A stretch of DNA of 64,000 bases from DASUBN01 sp964584665 (GCA_964584665.1 CAZPAO010000010.1:1-64000), one strand, 5' to 3'; positions 9,045 to 18,771 are shown, counted from the first letter of the stretch. Translations and numbers: made by a program. The notes: generated by a model not told the origin, from the letters alone.

Positions 9045-9190
9045 TGAAGTCGTCTCAGAAACGTCGCGAGCGAAGGTAGAGCGAGGCGCGCGACGGCGAG
9101 GAACCGGAGTGTACTTGATTAGTACATGAGGATTCCGAGCTGGTGCACAACGAAGCTATACCGAGCGCAGCAGTTTATGAGACGGCTTCA
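9045..9190. repeat. Palindromic intergenic element, copy 1 (MITE-like)
   Basis: This 146-base element is bounded by 18-base inverted repeats that differ at two positions: TGAAGTCGTCTCAGAAAC at 9045-9062, and TGAAGCCGTCTCATAAAC read on the minus strand from 9190 to 9173. The pilC stop codon is the first TGA of the right terminus. Inside, 9100-9136 forms an imperfect hairpin with the core CCGGAGTGTACTT, a short loop, then AGTACATGAGGATTCC. The same core recurs at 38769-38803 on the opposite strand. The element fills the pilC-pilD gap and contains no gene. I cannot name the family. Confidence 0.75.
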
Positions 9191-10402
9191 GATGACCGAA
9201 CCCAGCTTGAAGATGGGTAGATACATGGCGACCACCAAGCCGCCCACCAGCACGCCCAGCACCGCCATGATCAACGGTTCCATGAGGCTCGTGAGGTTGT
9301 CCACCGCGTTGTCCACCTCTTCCTCGTAGAAGTCGGCGACCTTGGCGGCCATGGCGTCGATGGAGCCGGCTTCCTCGCCGATGGCGATCATCTGGATCAT
9401 GACGTGCGGGAACAGGCCGGTCTGGCTCATGGTGATGTTGAGCTGCTGGCCGGTGGACACCTGGTCGCGGATCTTGAGGGTGGCCTGCTCGTAGATGATG
9501 TTGCCGGTGGCGCCCGCCACGGAGCCGAGTGCGTCCACCAGGTTGACGCCGGCGGCGAACATGGTGGAGAGGGTGCGGGCGAAGCGCGCCAGGGAGGACT
9601 TGGTGAGGATGTCGCCTACCACCGGGATCTTGAGCGACAGCCGGTCCAGGTTCTCGCGGAACTTGCGCGAACGCTTCTTGAAATAAGTGAAGGCGGCGAA
9701 GGCCGCGCCGATGACGATCAGATAGATGTAGCCCTGGCTGCGCACCGACCGCGACATGTTCACGACCATCTGGGTGAACGCCGGCAGGTCTGCGCCGAAG
9801 CCCTTGAACAGCTCCTCGAACTGCGGGATCACGAACACCAGCAGGATGCCCGTCACCACGAAAGCCACCACCAGCACGGCTATGGGGTAGGAGAGCGCCT
9901 TCTTGATCTTCTTCTTGATGCGCTCGGTCTTCTCTTTATAAGTAGCGATCTTGTCCAGCAGGGTCTCGAGGGCGCCCGCCTGCTCGCCGGCACGCACCAG
10001 GCTCACGAACAGGTCGTCGAAGTACAAGGGATGCTTCGCGAGCGCGTCGGCCAGGTTGTTGCCGGCCTCCACGTCGCCCTTGATGGCCATCACCATGTCC
10101 TGCATGTTCGGGTTGGCGTGGCCCTTGCCGATGATGTCCATGGACTGCACCAGCGGCACGCCGGAGCTCATCATGGTGGCCATCTGGCGGCTGAAGAAGG
10201 CGATGTCGGAGCTCTCGATCTTCTTGCCGGCCTTGCGGCGGGCCTTGCTGATCTTGACCGGGGCGATACCCTGGCGGCGCAGGTCGGCTTTGACCGCAGC
10301 TTCGCTGGGAGCGACGGTCTTGCCCTTGATGCGGTTGCCCTTCTTGTCCGTCCCTTCCCAGACGAAGTTAAGGTTCTTTGCTGCTGCGGCTGCGTCGGCC
10401 AT
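9188..10402 (-). CDS. pilC: Type IV pilus inner-membrane platform protein PilC
   Basis: PilC is the polytopic platform protein that couples the PilB/PilT motors to pilin assembly. The 404-residue protein contains two GspF domains (about residues 70-190 and 275-395), each with GEQAGALETLL- or GEEAGSIDAM-type motifs, and three or four transmembrane segments ending in a hydrophobic C-terminal helix. The start at 10402 gives the usual N-terminal region. It follows pilB by 20 bases. Its TGA stop is shared with the terminal repeat of the palindromic element that follows. Confidence 0.98.
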   Translation of the reverse strand: MADAAAAAKNLNFVWEGTDKKGNRIKGKTVAPSEAAVKADLRRQGIAPVKISKARRKAGKKIESSDIAFFSRQMATMMSSGVPLVQSMDIIGKGHANPNMQDMVMAIKGDVEAGNNLADALAKHPLYFDDLFVSLVRAGEQAGALETLLDKIATYKEKTERIKKKIKKALSYPIAVLVVAFVVTGILLVFVIPQFEELFKGFGADLPAFTQMVVNMSRSVRSQGYIYLIVIGAAFAAFTYFKKRSRKFRENLDRLSLKIPVVGDILTKSSLARFARTLSTMFAAGVNLVDALGSVAGATGNIIYEQATLKIRDQVSTGQQLNITMSQTGLFPHVMIQMIAIGEEAGSIDAMAAKVADFYEEEVDNAVDNLTSLMEPLIMAVLGVLVGGLVVAMYLPIFKLGSVI

Positions 10403-10422
10403 GGCGATATGTTCTCGTCCGG

Positions 10423-12144
10423 TTATTCGGCGACGGTGACGCGGTTGAGTTCGGCCAAGCCGAAGTCACCACGCTTCACCTTGGTGAGCGCCGAGCGGCG
10501 CAGGTCAGGGACGCCCTCCGCCGTCGCCTGGTCGGCGATCTGGATGGCGTTACCGCCTTCCATGATGATCTTGCCCATGGCCTCGGATACGGGCATTACC
10601 TGATACACGCCGGTACGGCCCTTATAGCCCTCGTTGCACTGGTCGCAACCCACCGGCTCGAAGATGGTGATGCCGGCATCGATCTCGGTCTCGGTGAAAC
10701 CTTCCTTGAGCAGGGCTTCGCGCGGGATATCAGCCGGCTTCTTGCAGTTCTTGCAGAGCCGGCGCGCCAGGCGTTGCGCGATGATCAGGTTCACCGCGGT
10801 GGCGATGGAGTAGGGCGCCACGCCGATGTCGGCGAGGCGGGTCAGGGTCTTGGGCGCATCGTTGGTGTGCAGCGTGGCCAGCACCATATGGCCGGTCTGG
10901 GCCGCCTTGATGGCGATCTCGGCGGTTTCGAGGTCTCGGATCTCGCCCACCAGGATGATGTCCGGATCGAGTCGGAGGAAGGACTTGAGCGCCGCGCCGA
11001 AGGTGAGACCCACCTTGGGGTTCACGTTCACCTGGTTCACGCCGGGCAGCTGGATTTCCGCCGGGTCTTCGGCGGTGCAGATGTTGCGGTCCTCGGTGTT
11101 GAGGATGTTGATGCCGGTGTACAGCGACACGGTCTTGCCGGAGCCCGTGGGTCCCGTGATCAGTATCATGCCGTAGGGCTTGTCCAGGTTCTCCAGATAG
11201 AGCTTCTTCTGGAAGTCCTCGTAGCCCAAGGCATCGATGCCGAGCTTGGCGCTGGAAGGGTCCAGGATACGCATCACGATCTTCTCGCCGAAGAGCGTGG
11301 GACAGGTGGCCATGCGGAAATCGATGGCGCGGGTGGCCGAGAGCTTGAGCTTGACGCGGCCGTCCTGGGGGATGCGGCGTTCGGAGATGTCGAGCTTGGC
11401 CATGACCTTGAGGCGCGCGGCGATCTTGGGGCCGAGCACCAAGGGCGGCTTCACCACTTCGCGCAGCATGCCGTCCTGGCGGAAGCGCACGCGATATTCC
11501 TTCTCGTAGGGCTCCCAGTGGATGTCCGAAGCACCCTTGTTGATGGCGTCCAGCAGCACCTTGTTGACGAACTTCACCACCGGCGCATCGTCGATTTCGG
11601 CGCTGGCCTCGTCGGTGGGCGCGGCATCATCGTCCCCGGCGGTGATGTCGAGATCGCCGATGTCCCCGTCCGCCAGGTCCTTCATGGACGTATCCATGGA
11701 CTGGACGGCCTTCTCGATGGCCTTGGCTAGCTTGTCTTCCTCGGCGATGACCGCGTCCACGGTCATGCCGGTCTTGAACTTGATCTCGTCCAGCGCCTGC
11801 AGGTTGGTGGGGTCGGAGACCGCCACGAACAGCTTGCGGCCGCGCTTGAACAGCGGCAGCGCGTGGTGTTTCTCGATGAGTTGGGCTTCTACGTCCTTGA
11901 GGGGTGCCTGGCCCAGGTCCATGGCATCAAGATCCACCGTCGGTACGCCGAACTCTTCGGAGGCAGCCCCGGCGACGGCTCGCGCGTTGATCTTCTTGTT
12001 GCGGACCAGGTAGCTGACCAGCAGCATCTTCTCGGCTGCGGCGTCGCGCTGTGCGTCGGCCGCATCGGCCTCGGACAGCAGACCGGCAGCCACCAGCCGC
12101 CGGGGGAGGCCGGTCAAGTTCGTCTTGACGGTGGTCGTGACCAT
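10423..12144 (-). CDS. pilB: Type IV pilus extension ATPase PilB
   Basis: PilB is the hexameric motor ATPase for pilus extension. The 573-residue protein has an N-terminal MshEN/GspE_N domain, a variable acidic linker, and a GspE/PulE ATPase core with Walker A (GPTGSGKTVSLYTG), an Asp box, Walker B (DPDIILVGEIRD) and a His box (ATLHTNDAP). A tetracysteine zinc knuckle (CKNCKK then CDQCNEG) marks assembly rather than retraction ATPases. I chose the ATG at 12144, preceded by AGGGTAGGG; a GTG at 12180 would add 12 residues. It heads the pilBCD-coaE-zapD-yacG operon and is divergent from the flippase gene. Confidence 0.97.
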   Translation of the reverse strand: MVTTTVKTNLTGLPRRLVAAGLLSEADAADAQRDAAAEKMLLVSYLVRNKKINARAVAGAASEEFGVPTVDLDAMDLGQAPLKDVEAQLIEKHHALPLFKRGRKLFVAVSDPTNLQALDEIKFKTGMTVDAVIAEEDKLAKAIEKAVQSMDTSMKDLADGDIGDLDITAGDDDAAPTDEASAEIDDAPVVKFVNKVLLDAINKGASDIHWEPYEKEYRVRFRQDGMLREVVKPPLVLGPKIAARLKVMAKLDISERRIPQDGRVKLKLSATRAIDFRMATCPTLFGEKIVMRILDPSSAKLGIDALGYEDFQKKLYLENLDKPYGMILITGPTGSGKTVSLYTGINILNTEDRNICTAEDPAEIQLPGVNQVNVNPKVGLTFGAALKSFLRLDPDIILVGEIRDLETAEIAIKAAQTGHMVLATLHTNDAPKTLTRLADIGVAPYSIATAVNLIIAQRLARRLCKNCKKPADIPREALLKEGFTETEIDAGITIFEPVGCDQCNEGYKGRTGVYQVMPVSEAMGKIIMEGGNAIQIADQATAEGVPDLRRSALTKVKRGDFGLAELNRVTVAE

Positions 12145-12389
12145 GTCCCTACCCTTGAAGAAGAGAAGAATCCCGGACACCCAGGAATGGGTATCCCCCA
12201 GGCCTTAGATAGTAGTGCGTAGAGGGTTAAATTGTCCAACGGGGACAGGGGCCTGGAGCCTTTTTGGCAGCTAAAATCCCCTCGCGCCCGGCTGTCCGGA
12301 GGTCCCGGCAGGCGGGCTCCCGGTATGGGCCCATCGGCCCAGTACGACAGATCGTGCGGGCACGGCTACCACCTCGACGAGGAGCGGAT

Positions 12390-13646
12390 TTGTTCAGTCT
12401 CGGGGCCCTGGGCCGCAATACCTTGTGGATGATCCTGGGCCAGGGTGCGCGCATCCTGGTGCAATTCGTCTACTTCATCCTCATCGCCCGCACCCTGCAC
12501 CGGGATGGCTACGGCGCCTTCTCCGGAGCGGTGGCGCTGGTGGCGGTGCTGGCGCCCTTCGCCGGCTGGGGCAGCGGCAACCTGCTGGTCAAGAATGTGG
12601 CGCGGGCGCCGGAGCACTTCCGCACCTACTGGGGCCGAGCGCTCACGGTGCACCTGCTGAGCGCCGGTGCGCTGACGCTGCTCGCTCTCCTCCTCGCGCA
12701 CCTGGTGTTGCCTGCGGCGGTCCCCCTCACCATGGTGCTGTGGATCGCCATCGCCGACCTGCTCTTCACGCGCTTGCTGGACACCTGCTATCTCGCGTTC
12801 CAATCGGTGCAGCGCCTGTCCCGGACCGCCGTCCTGGGCGTGCTGTTCGCCCTGGCACGGCTAGGGAGCGTCTTCTTGCTGCTCCAAGTGAGGACAGAAG
12901 CGGCGCTCGTCACCTGGGCGCTGTTCTATCTCTACGCCACGATCGCGGCGGCTGCCATCGGCGTCGCCTGGGTATCGCTGGAACTCGGTATGCCGCGTTG
13001 GGACATGCGCGGCTGGCGCCGGGAATCCGGCGAGGGTTTCTACTTCGCCTCGAGCTTGAGCGCCCAACGCATCTACCTGGATAGCGATAAGGCGCTGCTC
13101 ACGCGCCTGGGTTCGCTGGAAGCGGCAGGCATCTATACCGCGGCAGCGCGCATCGTCGAGGTGGCCTTCATCCCGGTCTATTCGCTCCTGGCAGCGGCCT
13201 ATGCGCACTTCTTCACCTCCGGCCAGCAGGGCGTGCGGGGCACCCTGGCACTGTCGAAGCGCCTGCTGCCCTATGCGCTCGGCTATGCCGTGGCGGCGGG
13301 CATAGGGCTCTATTGCCTCGCACCGCTCTTGCCCTGGCTCCTGGGCGCCGAGTTCTCTGAATCCGTGACTGCGATGCGCTGGCTTGCGGCGGTACCGCTG
13401 CTCATGACGTTGCATCGTTTCGCCGCCGAATCGCTCACCGGTGCCGGCTGGCAGTCGACCCGCACCCACATCGAGTTCGGTGCCGCCGGCATCAACGTGG
13501 TGCTCAACATCATCGTCGTGCCGATCTATTCCTGGCGTGGGACTGCCGCCATCACCATCGTCACGGAAGTGTTGCTGGTGATCGCTCTCGGGATCGCGCT
13601 CCGCGGCATCGCCCGTTCGGCCCGAGGGCATGAGGCTCGGACGTGA
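12390..13646 (+). CDS. Wzx-like polysaccharide/lipid-linked sugar flippase
   Basis: This MATE/PST-superfamily membrane protein has about 12 to 14 predicted transmembrane segments, from LGRNTLWMILGQGARILVQF to the C-terminal helix near IALGIALRGIA. The family flips undecaprenyl-linked sugars or oligosaccharides across the inner membrane. An open frame extends upstream to 12264, but that part is Arg-rich and unlike the family. The TTG at 12390 sits five bases after a strong GAGGAG and starts just before the first membrane helix, giving 418 residues, so I prefer it. The stop overlaps the GTG of the GT9 gene (GTGA). Context suggests a role with the glycosyltransferases and pilin genes nearby; the substrate is unknown. 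Confidence 0.82.
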   Translation: MFSLGALGRNTLWMILGQGARILVQFVYFILIARTLHRDGYGAFSGAVALVAVLAPFAGWGSGNLLVKNVARAPEHFRTYWGRALTVHLLSAGALTLLALLLAHLVLPAAVPLTMVLWIAIADLLFTRLLDTCYLAFQSVQRLSRTAVLGVLFALARLGSVFLLLQVRTEAALVTWALFYLYATIAAAAIGVAWVSLELGMPRWDMRGWRRESGEGFYFASSLSAQRIYLDSDKALLTRLGSLEAAGIYTAAARIVEVAFIPVYSLLAAAYAHFFTSGQQGVRGTLALSKRLLPYALGYAVAAGIGLYCLAPLLPWLLGAEFSESVTAMRWLAAVPLLMTLHRFAAESLTGAGWQSTRTHIEFGAAGINVVLNIIVVPIYSWRGTAAITIVTEVLLVIALGIALRGIARSARGHEART

Positions 13647-14632
13647 GCGGCGCTCCACGCATCCGGCGCAGCGACCGTTTCGCCGTCTTCTGGGGCGGTG
13701 GTCTGGGGGACATCCTGGCCTTGCGCCCCTTGCTGCAAGCGCTGGAAGGGACTCTGGACCGGCCGCCGGACTTCTTCACCACGGCGACTCACCTGCAGGG
13801 CTTGTTCCAGGAGTTGGGTCTACGGGTCACGCCGCACATCCTGCCCGCGCAGCCGTTCCCGGCGCTCAAGCTGTTCCGGGACCTCGGCGTGCGGTTCGAC
13901 TGGCTCTACCTCGGCGCCTATCCACGCATCAAGACACGCATGCTCGCCCATGTGGTGGGCGCCGGGCGCATCTGGAGCAGCCGGCATCCGGACGCCGATG
14001 CTTTCATCGGCGAACAGGTGCTGGCGGATGTGCGTGCCTTGGGGCTCGCCACCGATGGTCAGCCCTATGGCGGCGGCGCAGGCATGCCCCGCGCGTCGGC
14101 GGCGTCGCCCCCGGATTACCTGCTGTTCCATCCGGGTGCGAAGGCCCGCTGGGAGACCACCCGGTGGGCCGCCGACCATTGGCGGGCTTTGCTGCAGCAA
14201 GTGCTGGAGGCATCCGCGACGGACGTGATGCTGGTGGGCGTGGAAGCGGAACGTGGCGGCCTCGAAGCGCTACAGCAGGGGCTCGAGCCGAACCTGCGTG
14301 GGCGCACGCACATATCGACCCAGTTGCCGCTGGCGGGCTTGGTCTCTGCGGTGGAGCGCAGCCGGGGCGTGGTCTGCCACAACTCCGGCATCCTGCATCT
14401 CGCCGCTCTGCTGGGGCGGCCTACGGTTGCGATCACGGGTTCTTCGGCTCGCTTCTGGCGCCCGCCGTATCCGCATGTGCAGAACGTGACATCCGGCGCC
14501 TGTGAGCTGGCCTGCAACCAATACCGCTGCCCGGTGCCCTTCTACCGCGCCCGCTGCATCCGCGAGCTGGGTGTGGAGCAGGTGCTGGCCGCGGTGCTGC
14601 CCATGCTCACTCTCAAGACCGCCGCGCGCTGA
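13643..14632 (+). CDS. Glycosyltransferase family 9 (heptosyltransferase-like)
   Basis: The 329-residue protein resembles ADP-heptose:LPS heptosyltransferases (GT9). It has the N-terminal nucleotide-sugar fold motif VFWGGGLGDILALRPLLQAL and the C-terminal family signature around CHNSGILHLAALLGRPTVAITGSS (about residues 250-275). The C-terminus contains four cysteines (near CELACNQYRC and ARC), unusual enough to suggest a local disulfide or metal site. The start is a GTG overlapping the flippase stop by four bases, so the two are coupled. The last 20 bases overlap the convergent GT4 gene. The sugar transferred cannot be deduced. Confidence 0.88.
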   Translation: MSGAPRIRRSDRFAVFWGGGLGDILALRPLLQALEGTLDRPPDFFTTATHLQGLFQELGLRVTPHILPAQPFPALKLFRDLGVRFDWLYLGAYPRIKTRMLAHVVGAGRIWSSRHPDADAFIGEQVLADVRALGLATDGQPYGGGAGMPRASAASPPDYLLFHPGAKARWETTRWAADHWRALLQQVLEASATDVMLVGVEAERGGLEALQQGLEPNLRGRTHISTQLPLAGLVSAVERSRGVVCHNSGILHLAALLGRPTVAITGSSARFWRPPYPHVQNVTSGACELACNQYRCPVPFYRARCIRELGVEQVLAAVLPMLTLKTAAR

Positions 14633-15806
14633 TCAGCCCTTCATAGAGCGCGCGGTAGCGTTCTGCCACATCCTGCCAATCGTAGGCCTCGATCACTTGC
14701 TGTCGGCCTGTGGCGGCGGTCGATCGTGCCATTTCCGGTTCGGCCGACATGCGCTCTATGCACCCCGCGAGAGCGACGGCATCACCAGGCGTGAACAGCA
14801 AGCCGGTCTCTCCATCCCGCACCACTTCGCTCACCGCCGGCAGGCGACTAGCGATCACCGGGCAACCGCAGGCGAGCGCTTCCAGGGGCACCAGACCCAT
14901 GCCTTCTTGTTGCCCCTTGGAGCCCAGTAGGGAGGGGAAAACCAATGCTGCCGCCCGGCGATAGAACTCCGGCAAGGTATCGTTGGGCAATGCACCCAGG
15001 AACTCCACTTGCGGTGTGAGCTCCAGAGCCTGCACGAGCGATCGCAAGTCCGTTTCGGCCGGGCCGGTACCGATGATCTTCAAGTGCGGATGCAGGCCCC
15101 GGGCCTGCAATGCTGCCAGGGCATGCAATAGCGTCTGTACGCCCTTGTCCTGCACCAGCCGCCCTACATAGAGCAGGCCATCCCGCGACGCACCTGCGAC
15201 GGGCGGTGTGAAGTGTCGCGTATCTATGCCCATGGGCAGGATCCGTGGAACGAGGCCGGGGAGGAGATTCACGGCCTTCGCGCCGAGCGCGCCGCTCACC
15301 ACCGTCACCGCATCGGCGTGCGCCAGGGCATGGCGCTTGAAAGGCCGCGCCCAGGGGGCATCCAGCGCGAAGAGATCCGAGCCGTGGCTGGTGCAGAGCA
15401 GCGCGCGCGCACCCTTGAGCCGTGCACCGATGAAGCCGTGGGGTACGGCCCAATGGGCGTGGATGAGGGCGTAATCTTCCTGTCGCAGCAGTCGCGAGCC
15501 AGCGAGATACTCCGCGGTTAACAGCGGCAATAGGCCGGCCGCGCGCCAGGGATATCGGCGCAGGCCCGGCAGCATGCCGCCGCCGTAGGCCAGGGTCTCC
15601 ATGCGTTCCGGCAGATAACGGAAACGATGCATATGCACGCCATCCAGTTGCTCCTCGACCGCGCTGCCGGGTGCGTGGGGTGCAAGCACGTGCATCTCGA
15701 ACCAGGCGGTCAGCCGGCGCGTGAGTTCGTGCACGAACGGCGGCACGGTCGCATCTCCCGCGTAGCGCGGGTAGGTCGAGGTGAGCACCAGGATGCGGCG
15801 CTGCAC
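14613..15806 (-). CDS. Glycosyltransferase family 4
   Basis: The 397-residue protein has the GT-B fold and GT4 features: an N-terminal TSTYPRYAGD motif with the acceptor domain, then the donor domain with LLYVGRLVQDKGV (about residue 210), LKIIGTGP, and the E-x7-E retaining-transferase motif in KGQQEGMGLVPLEALACGCPVIAS. It lies 10 bases downstream of the GT2 gene on the same strand, so the two are probably cotranscribed with the two large GT-C proteins further upstream. The substrate is unknown. It could act on the pilin glycan or on a cell-surface polysaccharide. Confidence 0.9.
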   Translation of the reverse strand: MQRRILVLTSTYPRYAGDATVPPFVHELTRRLTAWFEMHVLAPHAPGSAVEEQLDGVHMHRFRYLPERMETLAYGGGMLPGLRRYPWRAAGLLPLLTAEYLAGSRLLRQEDYALIHAHWAVPHGFIGARLKGARALLCTSHGSDLFALDAPWARPFKRHALAHADAVTVVSGALGAKAVNLLPGLVPRILPMGIDTRHFTPPVAGASRDGLLYVGRLVQDKGVQTLLHALAALQARGLHPHLKIIGTGPAETDLRSLVQALELTPQVEFLGALPNDTLPEFYRRAAALVFPSLLGSKGQQEGMGLVPLEALACGCPVIASRLPAVSEVVRDGETGLLFTPGDAVALAGCIERMSAEPEMARSTAATGRQQVIEAYDWQDVAERYRALYEGLISARRS

Positions 15807-15816
15807 TCGGTCCCCG

Positions 15817-16686
15817 TCAGGCGTTGCGGCTGTAGAGGAGGGTAGTGATCTGTTCCGACACCAACCCGATCAGGAACACCAGCACCGAGGTGATGATGAG
15901 CAGCGCCGTCATGTTGGTGAACCGGTGATACTCGATGAAGGTATACAGGTAGTAACCGACGCCGGTGCAGAAGAACAGCGCGCTGATGGGCAGGAAGATC
16001 TTGAGCGGCGAATAGAGCGTGGCGATCTTGAAGATGATGAGGAGGAAGCGCACGCCGTCACGCAACGGGCGGATATGGCTCTTGCCCTCGCGCTTCTTCA
16101 CTTCGATCGGCAGGTAGCCCACCCGGTAGCCGGCACGGAAGAACGCCATGGTGATGGTGGTGGGATAGGAGAAGCCGTTGGGCAGGAGATACAGGAACTG
16201 ACGGAAGCGTTCCGCATCCGCCGCCCGGAAACCCGAGGTGAGATCCAGGATGCGATGACCCGTCATCCAACTCGACAGCAGGTTGTAGAAACCGTTGGCG
16301 AGATGCCGCCAGGGAGATGCTTGGGAACGGCCGCCGCTGCGGGCACCCACCACCATGTCATAGCCCTGGGCCTGCATCTCCAGGAGGCGCGCCACGTCTG
16401 CCGGGGCATGCTGACCGTCCGCGTCCATGCATACCACCAGCTGGCCGCGGGCCGCGCGGACGCCGGCCTTCACCGCCGCGCCGTTGCCGAGGGAATAAGG
16501 GTTGCGCACCACCACGGCACCCGCCTGGTGTGCCGCATCGCCGGTACCGTCGGAGGAGCCATCGTCCACCACGATGAGTTCCGCGTCCGGATGCAGGCGC
16601 CGGAGTTCCTGCAGCACGCCGGGCAGGCTGCGGGACTCGTCTTTGGCTGGGATCACGATGGACAAGCGCGGTGGGGTCGCGTTCAT
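15817..16686 (-). CDS. Family 2 glycosyltransferase, DPM/GtrB-like, with C-terminal membrane helices
   Basis: The 289-residue protein has an N-terminal GT2 (GT-A) domain with LSIVIPAKDE, the nucleotide-binding VVDDGSSDGT, and the DxD-type VVCMDADGQH. Two C-terminal transmembrane segments follow (about residues 225-245 and 258-280). This layout matches dolichol/undecaprenyl-phosphate sugar synthases (DPM1, GtrB), which make a polyprenyl-phosphate monosaccharide donor. It lies 46 bases downstream of the first GT-C gene on the same strand. I infer that it makes the lipid-linked donor used by the two GT-C proteins. Confidence 0.9.
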   Translation of the reverse strand: MNATPPRLSIVIPAKDESRSLPGVLQELRRLHPDAELIVVDDGSSDGTGDAAHQAGAVVVRNPYSLGNGAAVKAGVRAARGQLVVCMDADGQHAPADVARLLEMQAQGYDMVVGARSGGRSQASPWRHLANGFYNLLSSWMTGHRILDLTSGFRAADAERFRQFLYLLPNGFSYPTTITMAFFRAGYRVGYLPIEVKKREGKSHIRPLRDGVRFLLIIFKIATLYSPLKIFLPISALFFCTGVGYYLYTFIEYHRFTNMTALLIITSVLVFLIGLVSEQITTLLYSRNA

Positions 16687-16732
16687 GGGACTCTATGCCG
16701 GCCGCTCGGTATGTCGCGCCAATATAGCATCT

Positions 16733-18688
16733 TCAGCGCGGATGTTCGGCGGCGGGAAGGCTGTCGATCTCATCCTGGAGTTCGGCGATGACCGGATCCA
16801 GGTGGCCGAGGTAGTTCAACCGGCGCAGGCCCTCCAGATCCTGCCGCGCCAGATCCGGATTCCCGAGACTGATGTCCATGGTCACTATGTTCTCCTGGTA
16901 CTGGGCCTCGTTCGGCACCAGGGCCGCCGCCTGCACCATGAGTTCGCGCGCCTTGCGCACGTCGTGGCTGCTGAAAGCGGTGTAGTTGCCGTAGATCACC
17001 AGGATGTTGGCGTGGGTGTCCCGTAGCGTCACGAGATAGGGGTTGGCCAGCGCCGAGTCGAAGATTGCTTGCATGTCCTTGGGGTCCACCACGCAGTTGC
17101 GCTTGTAGACGCATTCCCCCAGGGCCGCGAGGCCCTGGATATCCGAGGCCGAGAGCTTGCGGTCGCCGAGTTTCCGCGCGATGCGGGGCAGCACATCCGG
17201 GTCCACTTTGCCCTTGAGTTGCGCCTGCACCAGCACCAGCGAGACGTCTGGGATCACGGTGGAGTGGGGCACCAGCGACGCCGCGCGCAAGGAGGTCACG
17301 GCATCGGCATACTCGTCCTTGTCGGTCATCAGCGCCAGGTTGGCGTAGGTCTGGCCCAGCATATAAGTGGCATAAGGGGACTGCGGATGGTGGCGCGCTT
17401 CGGCGGAGGCGAAATCCAGGTTGTCACGCCAGTCATAGGCGCGCTGCCAGGTCATGGCGGCACAGAGCACGACCAGCATGCCTACCACTGCGTAGCGCAG
17501 CCGGGGAAACTGCGGTTGCGGGGTGAGGGGACAGATGAGCGACATCAGCGCCAGCAATAGCCCTAGGTCCGGCAGGTAGCAGCGGTGCTCGTAGGCGAGT
17601 TCCAGGGGGAAGATCGTCGATTCCATGAGTTGGCCGCCCAGGAACCAGGCGAGCCCTAAGGCCACTAAGGGCAGGCGTCTGCGCAAGACGAAACAGGCGG
17701 CCGCGAGGCCCGCGAGGCCGAGGATGGAGATGAGCGTGGTGATGGGCTGCAGCAAGCCCCGCGAAGGCAGGATATCGTCGTGATAGAGCCCGAGTTCCGC
17801 CGGGTAGGGGACGAAGGTCCAGCGGATATAGAGCCATACCACCCGCGCTTCCGACAATAGGCGTTCCCGCAGGTCGTAGTCACGCCCCGAGTAGTCGAGG
17901 AAGGCGCCGTGATGGGCGAACAGCATCCAGCCGAGGCCGGCACAGCCGGGCAACAGCAGGAACAGCCCATAGAACCCTGCGATGCCGCGGTCGAAGCCGC
18001 CGTGCGCATCGCGGAAACGGAATATGAAGCACTCGATCGCAAGCGCATAGACCGGCAGCAGTGCACCGGATTCCTTGCAAAGCACCGCCACCAGCGTGGC
18101 GAGCGGGACCAGGATCCACAGCATCCAGCCCCCGCGACTGCCATCCAGGCCGTGTGTGCGCGACAGGAGGTAGGCGTTGAGCCCCAGTAGCACGAATACG
18201 GCCGACAGCGATGTCTCGCGTTGCACCACGTACAGCACCGGCATGGCGTTGAGCGGATGCAGCAGCCAGAGTGACGTGGTGAGCACTGCGAGCCAGGCGA
18301 GGGGCATCTCCGGCAACTGCGGTGCCTGCAAGCGGCGATACGCCGATAGCAACTGCATCAGCAACCACCCCATCAGCATGCCGTTCACGAGATGGATGGC
18401 CAGGTTCGTGGTCTTGAACGCCGCCGCGCCATCGGCCCCGGTGAAGTAGGCGTTGACGGCGAAGCTCAGCATGCTCACCGGCCGCATGGAGGGGCCGGCT
18501 TGGAACGAGAACATGGCATGGCTGAGGGAATCCCAGGAGAAGTCATGTATGGCGATGGCGCCGTTCTGTACCACGTTGGTGTAATCGTCGAGCGCGAAAC
18601 CGCCAGTCAGCCCCGGCCAATAGACCGCCACCACGGCCAGGCATGCCAGCAGTAGGGCCAAAGGGCGCAATGGCAGGGTCTTGTGCAT
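16733..18688 (-). CDS. TMTC-like GT-C membrane glycosyltransferase with C-terminal TPR-like region (paralogue 1)
   Basis: The 651-residue protein has about 10 to 12 transmembrane segments in its first 430 residues and a soluble helical, TPR-like C-terminal region (about 440-645). The first periplasmic loop has the acidic GT-C motif GGFALDDYTNVV. Family-wide motifs shared with the next gene include RPVSMLSF, LLHPLNAMPVLYVVQRETSLSA, CKESGALLPVY and MESTIFPLELAYEHRCYLP. The layout resembles eukaryotic TMTC O-mannosyltransferases, which use dolichol-phosphate mannose. The gene lies downstream of pilA and its paralogue and upstream of a DPM-like GT2, so I infer transfer of a sugar to pilin or another exported protein. 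No Wzy_C/PglL domain is visible. Confidence 0.75.
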   Translation of the reverse strand: MHKTLPLRPLALLLACLAVVAVYWPGLTGGFALDDYTNVVQNGAIAIHDFSWDSLSHAMFSFQAGPSMRPVSMLSFAVNAYFTGADGAAAFKTTNLAIHLVNGMLMGWLLMQLLSAYRRLQAPQLPEMPLAWLAVLTTSLWLLHPLNAMPVLYVVQRETSLSAVFVLLGLNAYLLSRTHGLDGSRGGWMLWILVPLATLVAVLCKESGALLPVYALAIECFIFRFRDAHGGFDRGIAGFYGLFLLLPGCAGLGWMLFAHHGAFLDYSGRDYDLRERLLSEARVVWLYIRWTFVPYPAELGLYHDDILPSRGLLQPITTLISILGLAGLAAACFVLRRRLPLVALGLAWFLGGQLMESTIFPLELAYEHRCYLPDLGLLLALMSLICPLTPQPQFPRLRYAVVGMLVVLCAAMTWQRAYDWRDNLDFASAEARHHPQSPYATYMLGQTYANLALMTDKDEYADAVTSLRAASLVPHSTVIPDVSLVLVQAQLKGKVDPDVLPRIARKLGDRKLSASDIQGLAALGECVYKRNCVVDPKDMQAIFDSALANPYLVTLRDTHANILVIYGNYTAFSSHDVRKARELMVQAAALVPNEAQYQENIVTMDISLGNPDLARQDLEGLRRLNYLGHLDPVIAELQDEIDSLPAAEHPR

Positions 18689-18771
18689 CTGTCGCTTTGG
18701 GACGGAAAGGGGGGATGGCAGCGCCAGATTCTATCCGTAAGCCCGCTCGCCTGGAATCCGTTGTGGCCCTG

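Noticed and set aside
12179..12192. Small ACCC-AGGAAT-GGGT hairpin upstream of pilB
   Set aside because: Four base pairs are too few to separate from chance in this base composition.
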